NCBI GenBank assembly: GCA_016706055.1
Contig: JADJKL010000004.1
Location: 351,428 to 415,427 of the forward strand
Direction of reading: 5' to 3'
Source of the DNA: Chitinophagaceae bacterium
GTDB taxonomy: Bacteria; Bacteroidota; Bacteroidia; Chitinophagales; Chitinophagaceae
Length of the DNA stretch: 64,000 nucleotides
Every line of letters begins with the position of its first letter. The first letter of the stretch is position 1. A program made the translations under genes and the position numbers. The notes below the pieces were generated by a model that was not told where the DNA came from, ran no database searches, and was given only the letters and a program-made list of their open reading frames with translations. Positions 35,596 through 43,449 of the stretch are shown piece by piece.

Positions 35596-36819
35596 TTAAA
35601 TAAGGTGTGTAAGTAATCCATCTCTCAATTTTGGTTCAAACCAGGTTGTTTTTGGAGGCATTACGTTGCCACTATCAGCTATATCAAATAATTGATCCAT
35701 CGTAACGGGATAAATGCTGAAAGCAACTTTCATTTCGCCACTATCTACTCTTCTTTCCAATTCCTTTAATCCACGGATACCGCCAACAAAATCTACTCTT
35801 TTATCAGTTCGTTGATCTTTAATGTCAAGATGTTTTTCTAAAACATTATTTGAAAGGATGGTAATATCTAAAATACCAATCGGGTCTTCTGTGTAAGTTC
35901 CTTTGCGGGAAGCAAGTATGTACCATTTCCCTTCTATATACATTCCAAATTCATGTAATTGTGCAGGTTTTACCGGCACAGAACTTAGTGTAATAAAAAA
36001 ATCATCTTGTAACCGACTGAATAACTTTTCAGAAGTTAATCCATTCAGGTCTTTTACAATACGGTTGTAATCCAGTATTGCCAGTTCGCTGGCTGGGAAA
36101 ATTGTAGTTAGAAAATATTTTGCGTCCTCGCTGTCAGGAAATTGCTTGCTTACCTTGGCAGCGGATGCTGCCCTGTGATGCCCGTCGGCAATATAAGTGC
36201 AGGGAACATTGGTACTGAATAAAGCGGTTATTGTTTCAATTGTCGCATCATCATTTACAATCCATATAGTATGGCTGATGTTGTCATCAGCCGTAAAATC
36301 ATAAGTGGACTGATTATTAGCTTTCCAGTTTTCTATTAATGTGTTTAATTCGTTTACATCTCTGTAAGCCAGAAAAACATTGCCAGTTTGTGCTCTTATC
36401 GTCGTCATATGGTCAATTCTGTCTTTTTCTTTTTCCGGACGGGTAAACTCATGCTTCTTAATAATGTCGTTGTAATAATCTTCTACTGATGAAGCACAAA
36501 CAAGACCAGTCTGGCTGCGACCATCCATTACTAATGTATAGATATAATAGCAGGGCTTATCTTCTCTGAAAAGAATTTCTTCTTTATTAATAAAGTTTAA
36601 AAGGTTCTCCTTTGCTTTATCATACACTTGCTGACTATGTGTATCAATATCAGCAGGCAAATCTATTTCAGATTTGGTGATATGGAGAAATGAAACAGGA
36701 TTATCCTTTGCTTCTTCCTTTGCTTCTTCGCTATTTAATACATCATAAGGTCTTGATGCTACTTGTTTTGCTATTGCTGGGTTTGGTCGTAGGGCATTGA
36801 AGGGTTTAATAATTGCCAT
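35596..36819 (-). CDS. DUF1015 family protein
   Basis: 407 residues. It begins with the family's usual opening (IIKPFNALRPNP, ASRPYDVLNSEEA) and has its other hallmarks: FLHITKSEIDLP, CYYIYTLVMDGRSQTGLV, TYIADGHHRAASA and the tail MPPKTTWFEPKLRDGLL. The His-rich GHHR block may bind a ligand or metal. Function is not established. The gene is often near serine biosynthesis genes. Here it starts four bases after serC and is probably translated from the same mRNA. Confidence 0.9.
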   Translation of the reverse strand: MAIIKPFNALRPNPAIAKQVASRPYDVLNSEEAKEEAKDNPVSFLHITKSEIDLPADIDTHSQQVYDKAKENLLNFINKEEILFREDKPCYYIYTLVMDGRSQTGLVCASSVEDYYNDIIKKHEFTRPEKEKDRIDHMTTIRAQTGNVFLAYRDVNELNTLIENWKANNQSTYDFTADDNISHTIWIVNDDATIETITALFSTNVPCTYIADGHHRAASAAKVSKQFPDSEDAKYFLTTIFPASELAILDYNRIVKDLNGLTSEKLFSRLQDDFFITLSSVPVKPAQLHEFGMYIEGKWYILASRKGTYTEDPIGILDITILSNNVLEKHLDIKDQRTDKRVDFVGGIRGLKELERRVDSGEMKVAFSIYPVTMDQLFDIADSGNVMPPKTTWFEPKLRDGLLTHLI

Positions 36820-36823
36820 TTTG

Positions 36824-37894
36824 TTATCCTTTTTTATTTGCGAAATCTTTCATTAAATCAGTTATTGCTTTTATACTTTCCAGTGAAAGGGCATTGTACA
36901 TAGAAATACGGAAACCACCAACACTTCGATGGCCTTTTACACCAATCATTCCTTCCTTCTTACATAATTCAAGAAATTCTTTTTCCAAATTGTTGTCATC
37001 CATTATAAATACAGCATTCATTTTACTGCGGTCTTCTTTTGCAACAGGTGTTTTAAATAATGGTAATGCATCCAATGTTGAGTAAAGTAATTCGGCCTTC
37101 TGGTTATTTTCTTGTTCCAGCGTTGCAATACCGCCTTTCTTTTTTAGCCATCTTAATGTAAGCATAGCAACATACACAGCGAAAACAGGAGGAGTGTTGA
37201 GCATACTTCCTTCACTAATATGATTGCGATAATCTAGTATAGTAGGAATTGTTCTTTTTACTTTTCCAAGAATGTTCTTATTGATAACAACGAGATTTAC
37301 GCCTGCCGCACCCATATTTTTTTGAGCCCCTGCATACATTAAGTCGAATTTATTAAAATCAAGTTGACGACTAAATATATCGCTGCTCATATCCGCTACA
37401 AGCGGAACACCACAGTCATAAGGAAGTGTATGCCATTGTGTACCTGCAATGGTTTCGTTAGTAGTAATATGCAGGTAAGCCGCAGTAGGAGGTGTGATTA
37501 TATTTTTTGGAATGCTTGTGTAATTATTTTCCTTAGATGAGCCTACAATTTCTACATGTCCAAATATTTTTGCTTCCTTGATGGCTTTGCTTGCCCATGT
37601 TCCTGTTTCTGTGTAAGCGGCTATTTCGTTTTCATTCAACAGGTTCATTGGTATCTGCATGAACTGCGTAGTAGCTCCGCCATGCAGAAATAAAACTTCA
37701 TGGTCATCATCCAAACTCATCAGTTCTTTTACCAATGATCTGGCTTCTGCCATTACTGGCTCAAAAAGTGGAGTACGATGTCCTATTTCAAGAATGGATA
37801 ATCCTGTGTCGTTAAAATTTAAAACAGATTTGCTAGCTTCTTCAAAAACTTCCTTTGGTAATACGGAAGGGCCAGCGTTGAAATTGTGAATCAT
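36824..37894 (-). CDS. serC: Phosphoserine aminotransferase
   Basis: 356 residues, class V PLP-dependent aminotransferase. It opens with MIHNFNAGPSVLPKEV. It contains the substrate motif ILEIGHRTPLF, LFLHGGATTQF, PLVADMSSDIFSR and the PLP lysine Lys192 in YAGAQKNMG. It converts 3-phosphohydroxypyruvate and glutamate to phosphoserine and 2-oxoglutarate in serine (and possibly PLP) biosynthesis. First gene of a two-gene operon with the DUF1015 gene. Confidence 0.96.
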   Translation of the reverse strand: MIHNFNAGPSVLPKEVFEEASKSVLNFNDTGLSILEIGHRTPLFEPVMAEARSLVKELMSLDDDHEVLFLHGGATTQFMQIPMNLLNENEIAAYTETGTWASKAIKEAKIFGHVEIVGSSKENNYTSIPKNIITPPTAAYLHITTNETIAGTQWHTLPYDCGVPLVADMSSDIFSRQLDFNKFDLMYAGAQKNMGAAGVNLVVINKNILGKVKRTIPTILDYRNHISEGSMLNTPPVFAVYVAMLTLRWLKKKGGIATLEQENNQKAELLYSTLDALPLFKTPVAKEDRSKMNAVFIMDDNNLEKEFLELCKKEGMIGVKGHRSVGGFRISMYNALSLESIKAITDLMKDFANKKG

Positions 37895-37898
37895 GGGG

Positions 37899-37906
37899 CA
37901 AAGGTA
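37899..37906 (-). promoter_or_regulatory. -7 box TACCTTTG four bases before serC ATG
   Basis: On the minus strand TACCTTTG is followed by cccc and the serC ATG. This is the same four-base spacing found at three other genes in the window. No -33 TTG at the expected distance. Confidence 0.5.
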
Positions 37907-37936
37907 TTGATTGCAATTTTTTTTGATGAAAAATAC

Positions 37937-38902
37937 CTAGTCATGTTCTCTGCCTTTGATTGGTGCACTTTTCCATGAATTGTTCAGCCCTTCAAATTCC
38001 TTTAGATCTGCCGCGGAAAATTCTTTGTTGGATAATTTTTTTAAGTCAGGCTGTCCGGCATTTACCCAAGCAGTGTACCAAAAAGAAGCAACTGCATAAA
38101 TAGATTGTCGCATTCTTCTTTCTACCATCCCTTTCATCATAGCATCATATGCTTTTGTAAAGGCTGATGAATATTGACGGATCGTAATACCGTTTCTGTC
38201 TTCAAAAGAATATTTCTGATCGCCAGGAAAAGTGCGGGTTAGTTCTTTTTCAAATTTCAATACAGTATCGGCAGCGGCTGCACTTTCTAAAACTCTTGTC
38301 CAAATAAAGTCAGCCGGATTTTTTATGTACTCAGCTTTCCCAATAAAAAAATCCCATTCTTTTTCTGCCAGCAGTTCAGGTATGCGGCTTTCCCAAAAGC
38401 CGTGAATGCCTTTCTGGTCAGTATTTTGTCCATTGTGATTAGAACTTGCATGTAGTGGCACATGAGAGTCGGCAATATAATGACCTATCTCTGTGGAATA
38501 TTTTAAAATTTTTGCCTGATTTTTTTCTTTGAATGCATTTGTTAGACGTACCAGCATTGTTTGTAACCACCAAGGTACTATGCCATAAGCATTTACACTA
38601 TCCTCTGAATACTTGGCAACAGCATCTTCCCATTTTCTTGGCAACGAATCGTAAGGATATGTTCCGTAGTGATCAATATCTAAATAATGCCTTGGCCCTT
38701 CTTCTGGTATAGCATATCTTCTTTTGTCTGGATCAACAGCATGTTCAGTTAAAAAATCAATCTGCGGTTTATAAAGCACCATCATTTCTGGTGGTAATAG
38801 AAATACAGCATAATGGTTAATCATTCTGTGACCATAAAATCCCCAGCAAAAACATTGTTGTGCTGTAAGAGATAGAAATAGTAAAAGAAAAAGTTTCTTC
38901 AT
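37937..38902 (-). CDS. Zinc-dependent phospholipase C / S1-P1 nuclease-like secreted protein
   Basis: 321 residues with a signal peptide (MKKLFLLLFLSLTAQQCFC). Cleavage before WGFYGHR would leave an N-terminal Trp, which is itself a zinc ligand in PLC/P1 nuclease enzymes. Further His/Asp ligand blocks are RHYLDIDHY, EIGHYIADSHVPLHAS and IHGFWES. The fold is all-helical. Family members hydrolyse phospholipids or single-stranded nucleic acids. The sequence does not settle which. It overlaps the DUF502 gene by four bases, so the two are translationally coupled. Confidence 0.82.
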   Translation of the reverse strand: MKKLFLLLFLSLTAQQCFCWGFYGHRMINHYAVFLLPPEMMVLYKPQIDFLTEHAVDPDKRRYAIPEEGPRHYLDIDHYGTYPYDSLPRKWEDAVAKYSEDSVNAYGIVPWWLQTMLVRLTNAFKEKNQAKILKYSTEIGHYIADSHVPLHASSNHNGQNTDQKGIHGFWESRIPELLAEKEWDFFIGKAEYIKNPADFIWTRVLESAAAADTVLKFEKELTRTFPGDQKYSFEDRNGITIRQYSSAFTKAYDAMMKGMVERRMRQSIYAVASFWYTAWVNAGQPDLKKLSNKEFSAADLKEFEGLNNSWKSAPIKGREHD

Positions 38903-39522
38903 TTCTCTTTTTTTAATTCTTCAATTCTTTCCGCATCCAAATCCACCACACCGCCCGTTACTGCATATTTCATTGCTTCTCCAGATGTGATGTGTTCTAT
39001 CTTTTTCACTTTGTCTCTTGGTAATATATATAATTGTCCGGCAAAATTGTAAGCCTGTGGAACATACACGGCCACTTTATCTGCTCCCATATCAAATTTC
39101 TGCATTTCTTCATCGGTTAAAAAACCAATTATCCAAACGTCTTCAGAAAAAACACTGGCCATTACAGCTATGTTGAACTTTCTTTTATCACCAGCGAATG
39201 CTTCAAAAAAATCTTTTGTGGAAGTATAAATAAATTTAATGCCGGGTGTTCTTTCCATAAATTGATCAAAGAAACTGATAAAACTACCCATTAGGAAAGT
39301 TGAACTGACCCAACCAACCAAAATGACAAAAAGTATAATAATTACAAAGCCAAGACCAGGAATATTGACATAAGGCCGCAAAATTCCATCTACCAAGTCA
39401 AAAAGCCAGTAAAGGACATAAGCCGTAATACCGATGGGAGCAAGAATAATTAATCCTTGAACAAAAAACCTCAGTATCTGTTTAGCTGTACTTTTTGGAT
39501 GTGCTTTGATTGCCTTACTCAT
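38899..39522 (-). CDS. DUF502 family membrane protein
   Basis: 207 residues. Two membrane helices (FFVQGLIILAPIGITAYVLYW, LGFVIIILFVILVGWVSSTFL) precede a DUF502 soluble part: ERTPGIKFIYTSTKDFFEAF, GFLTDEEM, VAVYVPQAYNFAGQLYILPRD and SGEAMKYAVTGGV. The conserved PTxPNPTSG-like loop is replaced by VPQAYNFAG. Function unknown. A membrane-trafficking or envelope role has been suggested for relatives. Upstream gene of a coupled pair with the PLC-like gene. Confidence 0.87.
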   Translation of the reverse strand: MSKAIKAHPKSTAKQILRFFVQGLIILAPIGITAYVLYWLFDLVDGILRPYVNIPGLGFVIIILFVILVGWVSSTFLMGSFISFFDQFMERTPGIKFIYTSTKDFFEAFAGDKRKFNIAVMASVFSEDVWIIGFLTDEEMQKFDMGADKVAVYVPQAYNFAGQLYILPRDKVKKIEHITSGEAMKYAVTGGVVDLDAERIEELKKEK

Positions 39523-39611
39523 AAACCGATTTACAAGCTAAGGTAGCGCAAAAAAAACGGCTTAGGAACCGGTAAAAATTCGGTGAACGGTAAAAAAACA
39601 GGGATGGAAAC

Positions 39612-39642
39612 TTTGGTTACGATTAAAGTTTCCATAGTTTTG
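39612..39642 (+). promoter_or_regulatory. Bacteroidota-type promoter of the tetR-efflux operon
   Basis: TTTG (39612-39615) and TAGTTTTG (39635-39642) are separated by exactly 19 bases, the expected -33/-7 spacing. The ATG of the TetR gene is at 39660. Probably the site at which the regulator acts on itself. Confidence 0.65.
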
Positions 39643-39659
39643 CTCCCTGATTTTGAATT

Positions 39660-40298
39660 ATGGAGCCGAAAGATAGAATATTACTGAAAGCAGAAGAGTT
39701 GTTTATGCAGTTTGGCATACGTTCTGTTTCGATGGATGACATTGCCAATAACCTTGGCATGTCTAAAAAAACCTTGTATCAATATTTTGCAGATAAAGAC
39801 GAACTGGTAGAAGCTGTGGTAGATGGTCATATTAATGGCATTCAGGAAGATTGCATTGATTGCAGAAGAGAAGCAACAAATGCCATCCATGAAATTTTCA
39901 ATACGATGGAACCCATTATGGAAGAGTTCAGCAATATGAACCCGATGCTTTTATATGATCTTGAGAAATTTCATTATAAAGCTTATCAGCGATTTCGGGA
40001 TCATAAGAACAAATTTCTTTTACAGGTCATTATTGAAAATATTGAATGGGGAATAAAAGATGAGCTGTACCGACCTGATGTAAATGTGGATGTAATGTCC
40101 AAATACCGTATTGAATCTATGATGATACCGTTTAACGTATCCGTTTTCTCTCCGGGAAAATATAATCTGGCAAGTACTTCAGGATTAATTATAGAAAATT
40201 TTATTTACGGTTTAGCAACCATCAAAGGGCATAAACTGATTCAAAAATATAATGAACAACGACAAAAAAACCTTTCGTATGAAGAAAGTAAGAAATAA
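39660..40298 (+). CDS. TetR/AcrR-family transcriptional regulator
   Basis: 212 residues. The N-terminal helix-turn-helix is typical (ILLKAEELFMQFGIRSVSMDDIANNLGMSKKTLYQYFADKDELV, residues ~6-49). The C-terminal ligand domain is helical and family-specific. It overlaps the following TolC-like gene, whose start at 40279 lies inside its last codons. It very likely represses this efflux operon and is released by a pump substrate. Confidence 0.93.
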   Translation: MEPKDRILLKAEELFMQFGIRSVSMDDIANNLGMSKKTLYQYFADKDELVEAVVDGHINGIQEDCIDCRREATNAIHEIFNTMEPIMEEFSNMNPMLLYDLEKFHYKAYQRFRDHKNKFLLQVIIENIEWGIKDELYRPDVNVDVMSKYRIESMMIPFNVSVFSPGKYNLASTSGLIIENFIYGLATIKGHKLIQKYNEQRQKNLSYEESKK

Positions 40299-41700
40299 CA
40301 GACTGGCACAATTAGTAGGTTTGTTTTTATTGCCATTGGCAAGTTTTGCTCAGCAGGATAGTGCAAGAATAACCAAACATGAATTCAGCATTCAACAGGC
40401 AGTAGATTATGCTATTAAGAATAATGTGAATGTTAAAAATGCATTGGTTGATGTACAGTTACAGGTACAGCAAAACCGGGAATTTACTTCTAATGCCTAT
40501 CCGCATATCAATGCTAATTTAGGAACTACTTATAATCCTAATGTGGCTACACAGGTATTACCCAACTTTATTTCTCCCGCTACTTATCAGGTGTTGATTG
40601 ATGAAGGTGTAAAGGATGGTAATGGCCAGCCGGTTGTAATGCCAAACGATTTTGGATTTATTGCGGCTCAGTTTGGTACAAAATTCAGTGCTAATGTTGG
40701 CATCAGTCTTCAGCAAATTCTTTTTGACGGACAGGTATTTGTAGGATTGATGGCCAGAGGAGCAGCTATTGATTTAAGAAAAAAGAATGCAGAGATAACC
40801 GAGGAAATGATTAAGGCAAACATTTATAAAGTGTACTACCAACTTGTAGTAAGTAAAACTCAGGTAGAACTTTTAGATGCCAATATTGCTTTAATAGAAA
40901 AGTTGCTGAAAGATACCCGTATCATTTATGAAAACGGTTTTGCAGAAAGGTTAGATGTAGATAAAGTAAGTGTTCAATTAACTAATCTGCAAACAGAAAA
41001 GAACAAAGTGCTCAATACAATTTCCAATGGGTATTATGGCTTGAAAATGTTGATGGGAATGCCAATTTCTGATGAATTGATATTGACAGATAAACTTACT
41101 GACGAAGAAATAAAGGCTGGAATATTAGAGAAAAGTGTTTACGCTTATGATGACCGTAAAGAATATCAGTCTGTAAAAATTGGTAAAACACTGAATGAAT
41201 ACAATGTTCGCAGGTACAAGTTGAGCCAGATTCCAACATTAAGCTTGAGTGCCCAATATGCAAAAAGTGCACAACGAGATAAATGGAACTTCTTTAGCAA
41301 AGGAGATTGGTTTACTATTTCTAATGTAAACCTGAATATTAATATTCCCATCTTCAACGGCTTTTTTACTAAATCAAAAATAGAACAGGCGAAACTGGAA
41401 GTGCAGAAAATAGATAATCAGATTGCAGCATTAGAAATTTCTATTGATAATGAAGTAATGACTGCGAAAAATAATTACCGTTCTGCCATTATTACCATGG
41501 ATTTTCAAAAAAAGAATATGGAACTGGCTGAGAAAGTATACAATCAAACCAAAAAGAAATATGAAATGGGCACAGGCTCTCAAATGGAAATAAATACAGC
41601 ACAAACAGATATGAAAACAGCTCAAACAAATTATATCACTGCTTTGTATGATGCCATAATTGCCAAAGTGGACTTTATGAAAGCTACAGGTAAGCTTTGA
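40279..41700 (+). CDS. TolC-family outer-membrane efflux protein
   Basis: 473 residues from ATG 40279, chosen because MKKVRNNRLAQLVGLFLLPLASFA is a signal peptide. An upstream in-frame ATG at 40252 is also possible. Two OEP halves are seen, rich in heptad-like helices (SIQQAVDYAIKNNVNVKNALVD, EITEEMIKANIYKVYYQLVVSKTQVELLD, QIAALEISIDNEVMTAKNNY, EMGTGSQMEINTAQTDM). It forms the outer-membrane duct for the adaptor and RND pump downstream. Confidence 0.92.
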   Translation: MKKVRNNRLAQLVGLFLLPLASFAQQDSARITKHEFSIQQAVDYAIKNNVNVKNALVDVQLQVQQNREFTSNAYPHINANLGTTYNPNVATQVLPNFISPATYQVLIDEGVKDGNGQPVVMPNDFGFIAAQFGTKFSANVGISLQQILFDGQVFVGLMARGAAIDLRKKNAEITEEMIKANIYKVYYQLVVSKTQVELLDANIALIEKLLKDTRIIYENGFAERLDVDKVSVQLTNLQTEKNKVLNTISNGYYGLKMLMGMPISDELILTDKLTDEEIKAGILEKSVYAYDDRKEYQSVKIGKTLNEYNVRRYKLSQIPTLSLSAQYAKSAQRDKWNFFSKGDWFTISNVNLNINIPIFNGFFTKSKIEQAKLEVQKIDNQIAALEISIDNEVMTAKNNYRSAIITMDFQKKNMELAEKVYNQTKKKYEMGTGSQMEINTAQTDMKTAQTNYITALYDAIIAKVDFMKATGKL

Positions 41701-41746
41701 TATTAGGATAAAGAAACAAATGACTTTACATTATAATAAAACCAAC

Positions 41747-42967
41747 ATGAAAAAGACAGCAACGTTACTTCTACTTATTGCAGTAACAGGTTTTTTCCTT
41801 GCATCTTGCGGTGCAGGAGCAAAAGATAAAAAAGGCGATATCGGTGACATGAAAGTGAAACTGGAAAAGCTAAAGAAAGAAAAGAATACGCTGGATGCTG
41901 ATATTCGTAAACTAGAAGATGATCTGGCAAAGGCTGATCCCGAAGCAGCCAAACTTGTGCAAAAGTTAGTATCGATTGACACACTACGGATAGCCGACTT
42001 TACACATTTTATAGAATTACAAGGCAAGATTGATGCTGAAGGTATTGGCTATGTAGCTCCATCCGGACAAGGAGGACAAGTAAAAGCTGTATATGCAAAA
42101 CTTGGTAACCGTGTAAGTAAAGGACAGCTTCTGTTGAAATTAGATGACGCAATGGCAAGACAAGGCGTAGTTGCGGCACAACAACAAACAGGAGTATTGA
42201 AAGCAAGACTAGCACAGGCACAAACAGTGTATGAACGTTACCAGAATTTATGGAAACAAAATATTGGTGCAGAGATTCAGGTAATTAATGCCAAAGCAGA
42301 TGTGGATGCATTGCAAAGTCAATTAAGAGCAGCACAGGCTCAAGTGGGAATGGCGCAGGAACAAGCAAATATGTCGAATGTGTATGCTGGTATGAGTGGT
42401 GTAATAGATCAGATGAATGTAAAAGTGGGAGAGTTCTTTTCGCCACAAACGGCTGCTATGCCAGGTTCAGGTATCAGAATTGTCAATACAGGGAATTTGA
42501 AAATCGTAACGAATGTTCCAGACACTTATATCTCAAGAGTAAAGAAGGGAGAGAAAGTAGAAGTAGTAGTACCGGAATCTGGTAAGCCTGCTTTTACATC
42601 AACAATAAGTGTAGTAGGCGCATCAATAGATCCAACCACAAGATCCTTTGTTACCGAAGCAAAGCTTCCATCTGATCCTGCTTTGAAACCGAATCAAACT
42701 GCTACAATGAAGATACTTGACTACGAAGCAAAAGGCACTGTAGCGGTTCCGATAAATGTGGTACAGAGCGATGAAAGTTCAAAGTATGTATATGTGATGG
42801 AAAAGGCCGGAGACAAAATGGTGGCTCGTAAAAAAACAGTAACAGTTGGCGAAGCATATAATGGATTGATAGAAATTAAAAGCGGACTCTTGGGAGGTGA
42901 GTTGATTATTACTGCAGGTTATCAAACAGTGTATGACGGACAATCGGTGACGACAACGGCTAAATAA
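41747..42967 (+). CDS. RND efflux periplasmic adaptor (HlyD/MFP family) lipoprotein
   Basis: 406 residues from ATG 41747, with the lipoprotein signal LLLLIAVTGFFLASC. A charged coiled coil comes first (VKLEKLKKEKNTLDADIRKLE). A split lipoyl domain follows (GYVAPSGQGGQVKAVYAKLGNRVSKGQLLLKLDD and ANMSNVYAGMSGVIDQMNVKVGEF), separated by an alpha hairpin. Beta-barrel and membrane-proximal domains end the protein. It links the RND permease to the TolC-like channel. The extra N-terminal coiled coil is longer than in classical AcrA. Confidence 0.92.
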   Translation: MKKTATLLLLIAVTGFFLASCGAGAKDKKGDIGDMKVKLEKLKKEKNTLDADIRKLEDDLAKADPEAAKLVQKLVSIDTLRIADFTHFIELQGKIDAEGIGYVAPSGQGGQVKAVYAKLGNRVSKGQLLLKLDDAMARQGVVAAQQQTGVLKARLAQAQTVYERYQNLWKQNIGAEIQVINAKADVDALQSQLRAAQAQVGMAQEQANMSNVYAGMSGVIDQMNVKVGEFFSPQTAAMPGSGIRIVNTGNLKIVTNVPDTYISRVKKGEKVEVVVPESGKPAFTSTISVVGASIDPTTRSFVTEAKLPSDPALKPNQTATMKILDYEAKGTVAVPINVVQSDESSKYVYVMEKAGDKMVARKKTVTVGEAYNGLIEIKSGLLGGELIITAGYQTVYDGQSVTTTAK

Positions 42968-42969
42968 GT

Positions 42970-42988
42970 ATCATTGATACAATGATAT
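42970..42988 (+). repeat. 19-bp palindromic direct repeat, left copy
   Basis: ATCATT-GATAC-AATGATAT. The right copy at 43431-43449 is ATCATT-CAATC-AATGATAT (16 of 19 identical). Each is itself an inverted repeat. The pair brackets the GxxExxY gene. Confidence 0.7.
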
Positions 42989-43000
42989 TAATGATAATCT

Positions 43001-43396
43001 ATGATATATGAAAAAAAAGAGGAGTATAAGTATTCGGAGATTACTGCCCGCATTATAGGTTGTGCTATGAAAATTCACAATGAACTTGGCCCGGGATTCC
43101 CCGAATACATATATCAAAGAGCATTAGAAATAGAATTCAGAAATGAATCTATTAAGAATGAAAGAGAAAAAGAACATCCTGTTTATTATTTGAAAGAATT
43201 AGTTGGTAAGAGAAGAGTTGATTTTGTAGTGGAAGAAAAAATAATGCTTGAATTAAAAGCAGTAGATATGCTTAACAATTTAAGCTTAAGCAGAAGTATA
43301 AATTATTTAAAAGCGTTTAATCTCGAAATAGGGCTACTTATAAACTTTGGTGGCGCAAAGCTTGAGTTCAAGAGATTAATTAATAATAAAATGTAG
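43001..43396 (+). CDS. GxxExxY protein (PD-(D/E)XK-like)
   Basis: 131 residues. The name-giving motif is present as GFPEYIY in NELGPGFPEYIYQRAL. A nuclease-fold core follows (KRRVDFVVEEKIMLELKA), with an Asp and a Glu-x-Lys that match PD-(D/E)XK spacing, and the family's end pattern (NYLKAFNLEIGLLINFG). The biochemical function of the family is not established. The gene sits alone between the adaptor and permease of an efflux operon, a position where no pump component is expected, and is bracketed by palindromic direct repeats. Probably a mobile or inserted gene. Confidence 0.9.
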   Translation: MIYEKKEEYKYSEITARIIGCAMKIHNELGPGFPEYIYQRALEIEFRNESIKNEREKEHPVYYLKELVGKRRVDFVVEEKIMLELKAVDMLNNLSLSRSINYLKAFNLEIGLLINFGGAKLEFKRLINNKM

Positions 43397-43430
43397 AGCC
43401 GTTTAATAAGGAATCAATAAAATCAGTCTC

Positions 43431-43449
43431 ATCATTCAATCAATGATAT
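43431..43449 (+). repeat. 19-bp palindromic direct repeat, right copy
   Basis: ATCATT-CAATC-AATGATAT, running into the ATG of the RND permease. If everything between the two copies were removed, the permease would start 19 bases after the adaptor stop, a normal operon distance. Confidence 0.7.

Noticed and set aside
43001..43396. GxxExxY gene as a component of the efflux pump
   Set aside because: It has a nuclease-like core and no signal peptide or membrane segment, and the repeats around it indicate insertion.
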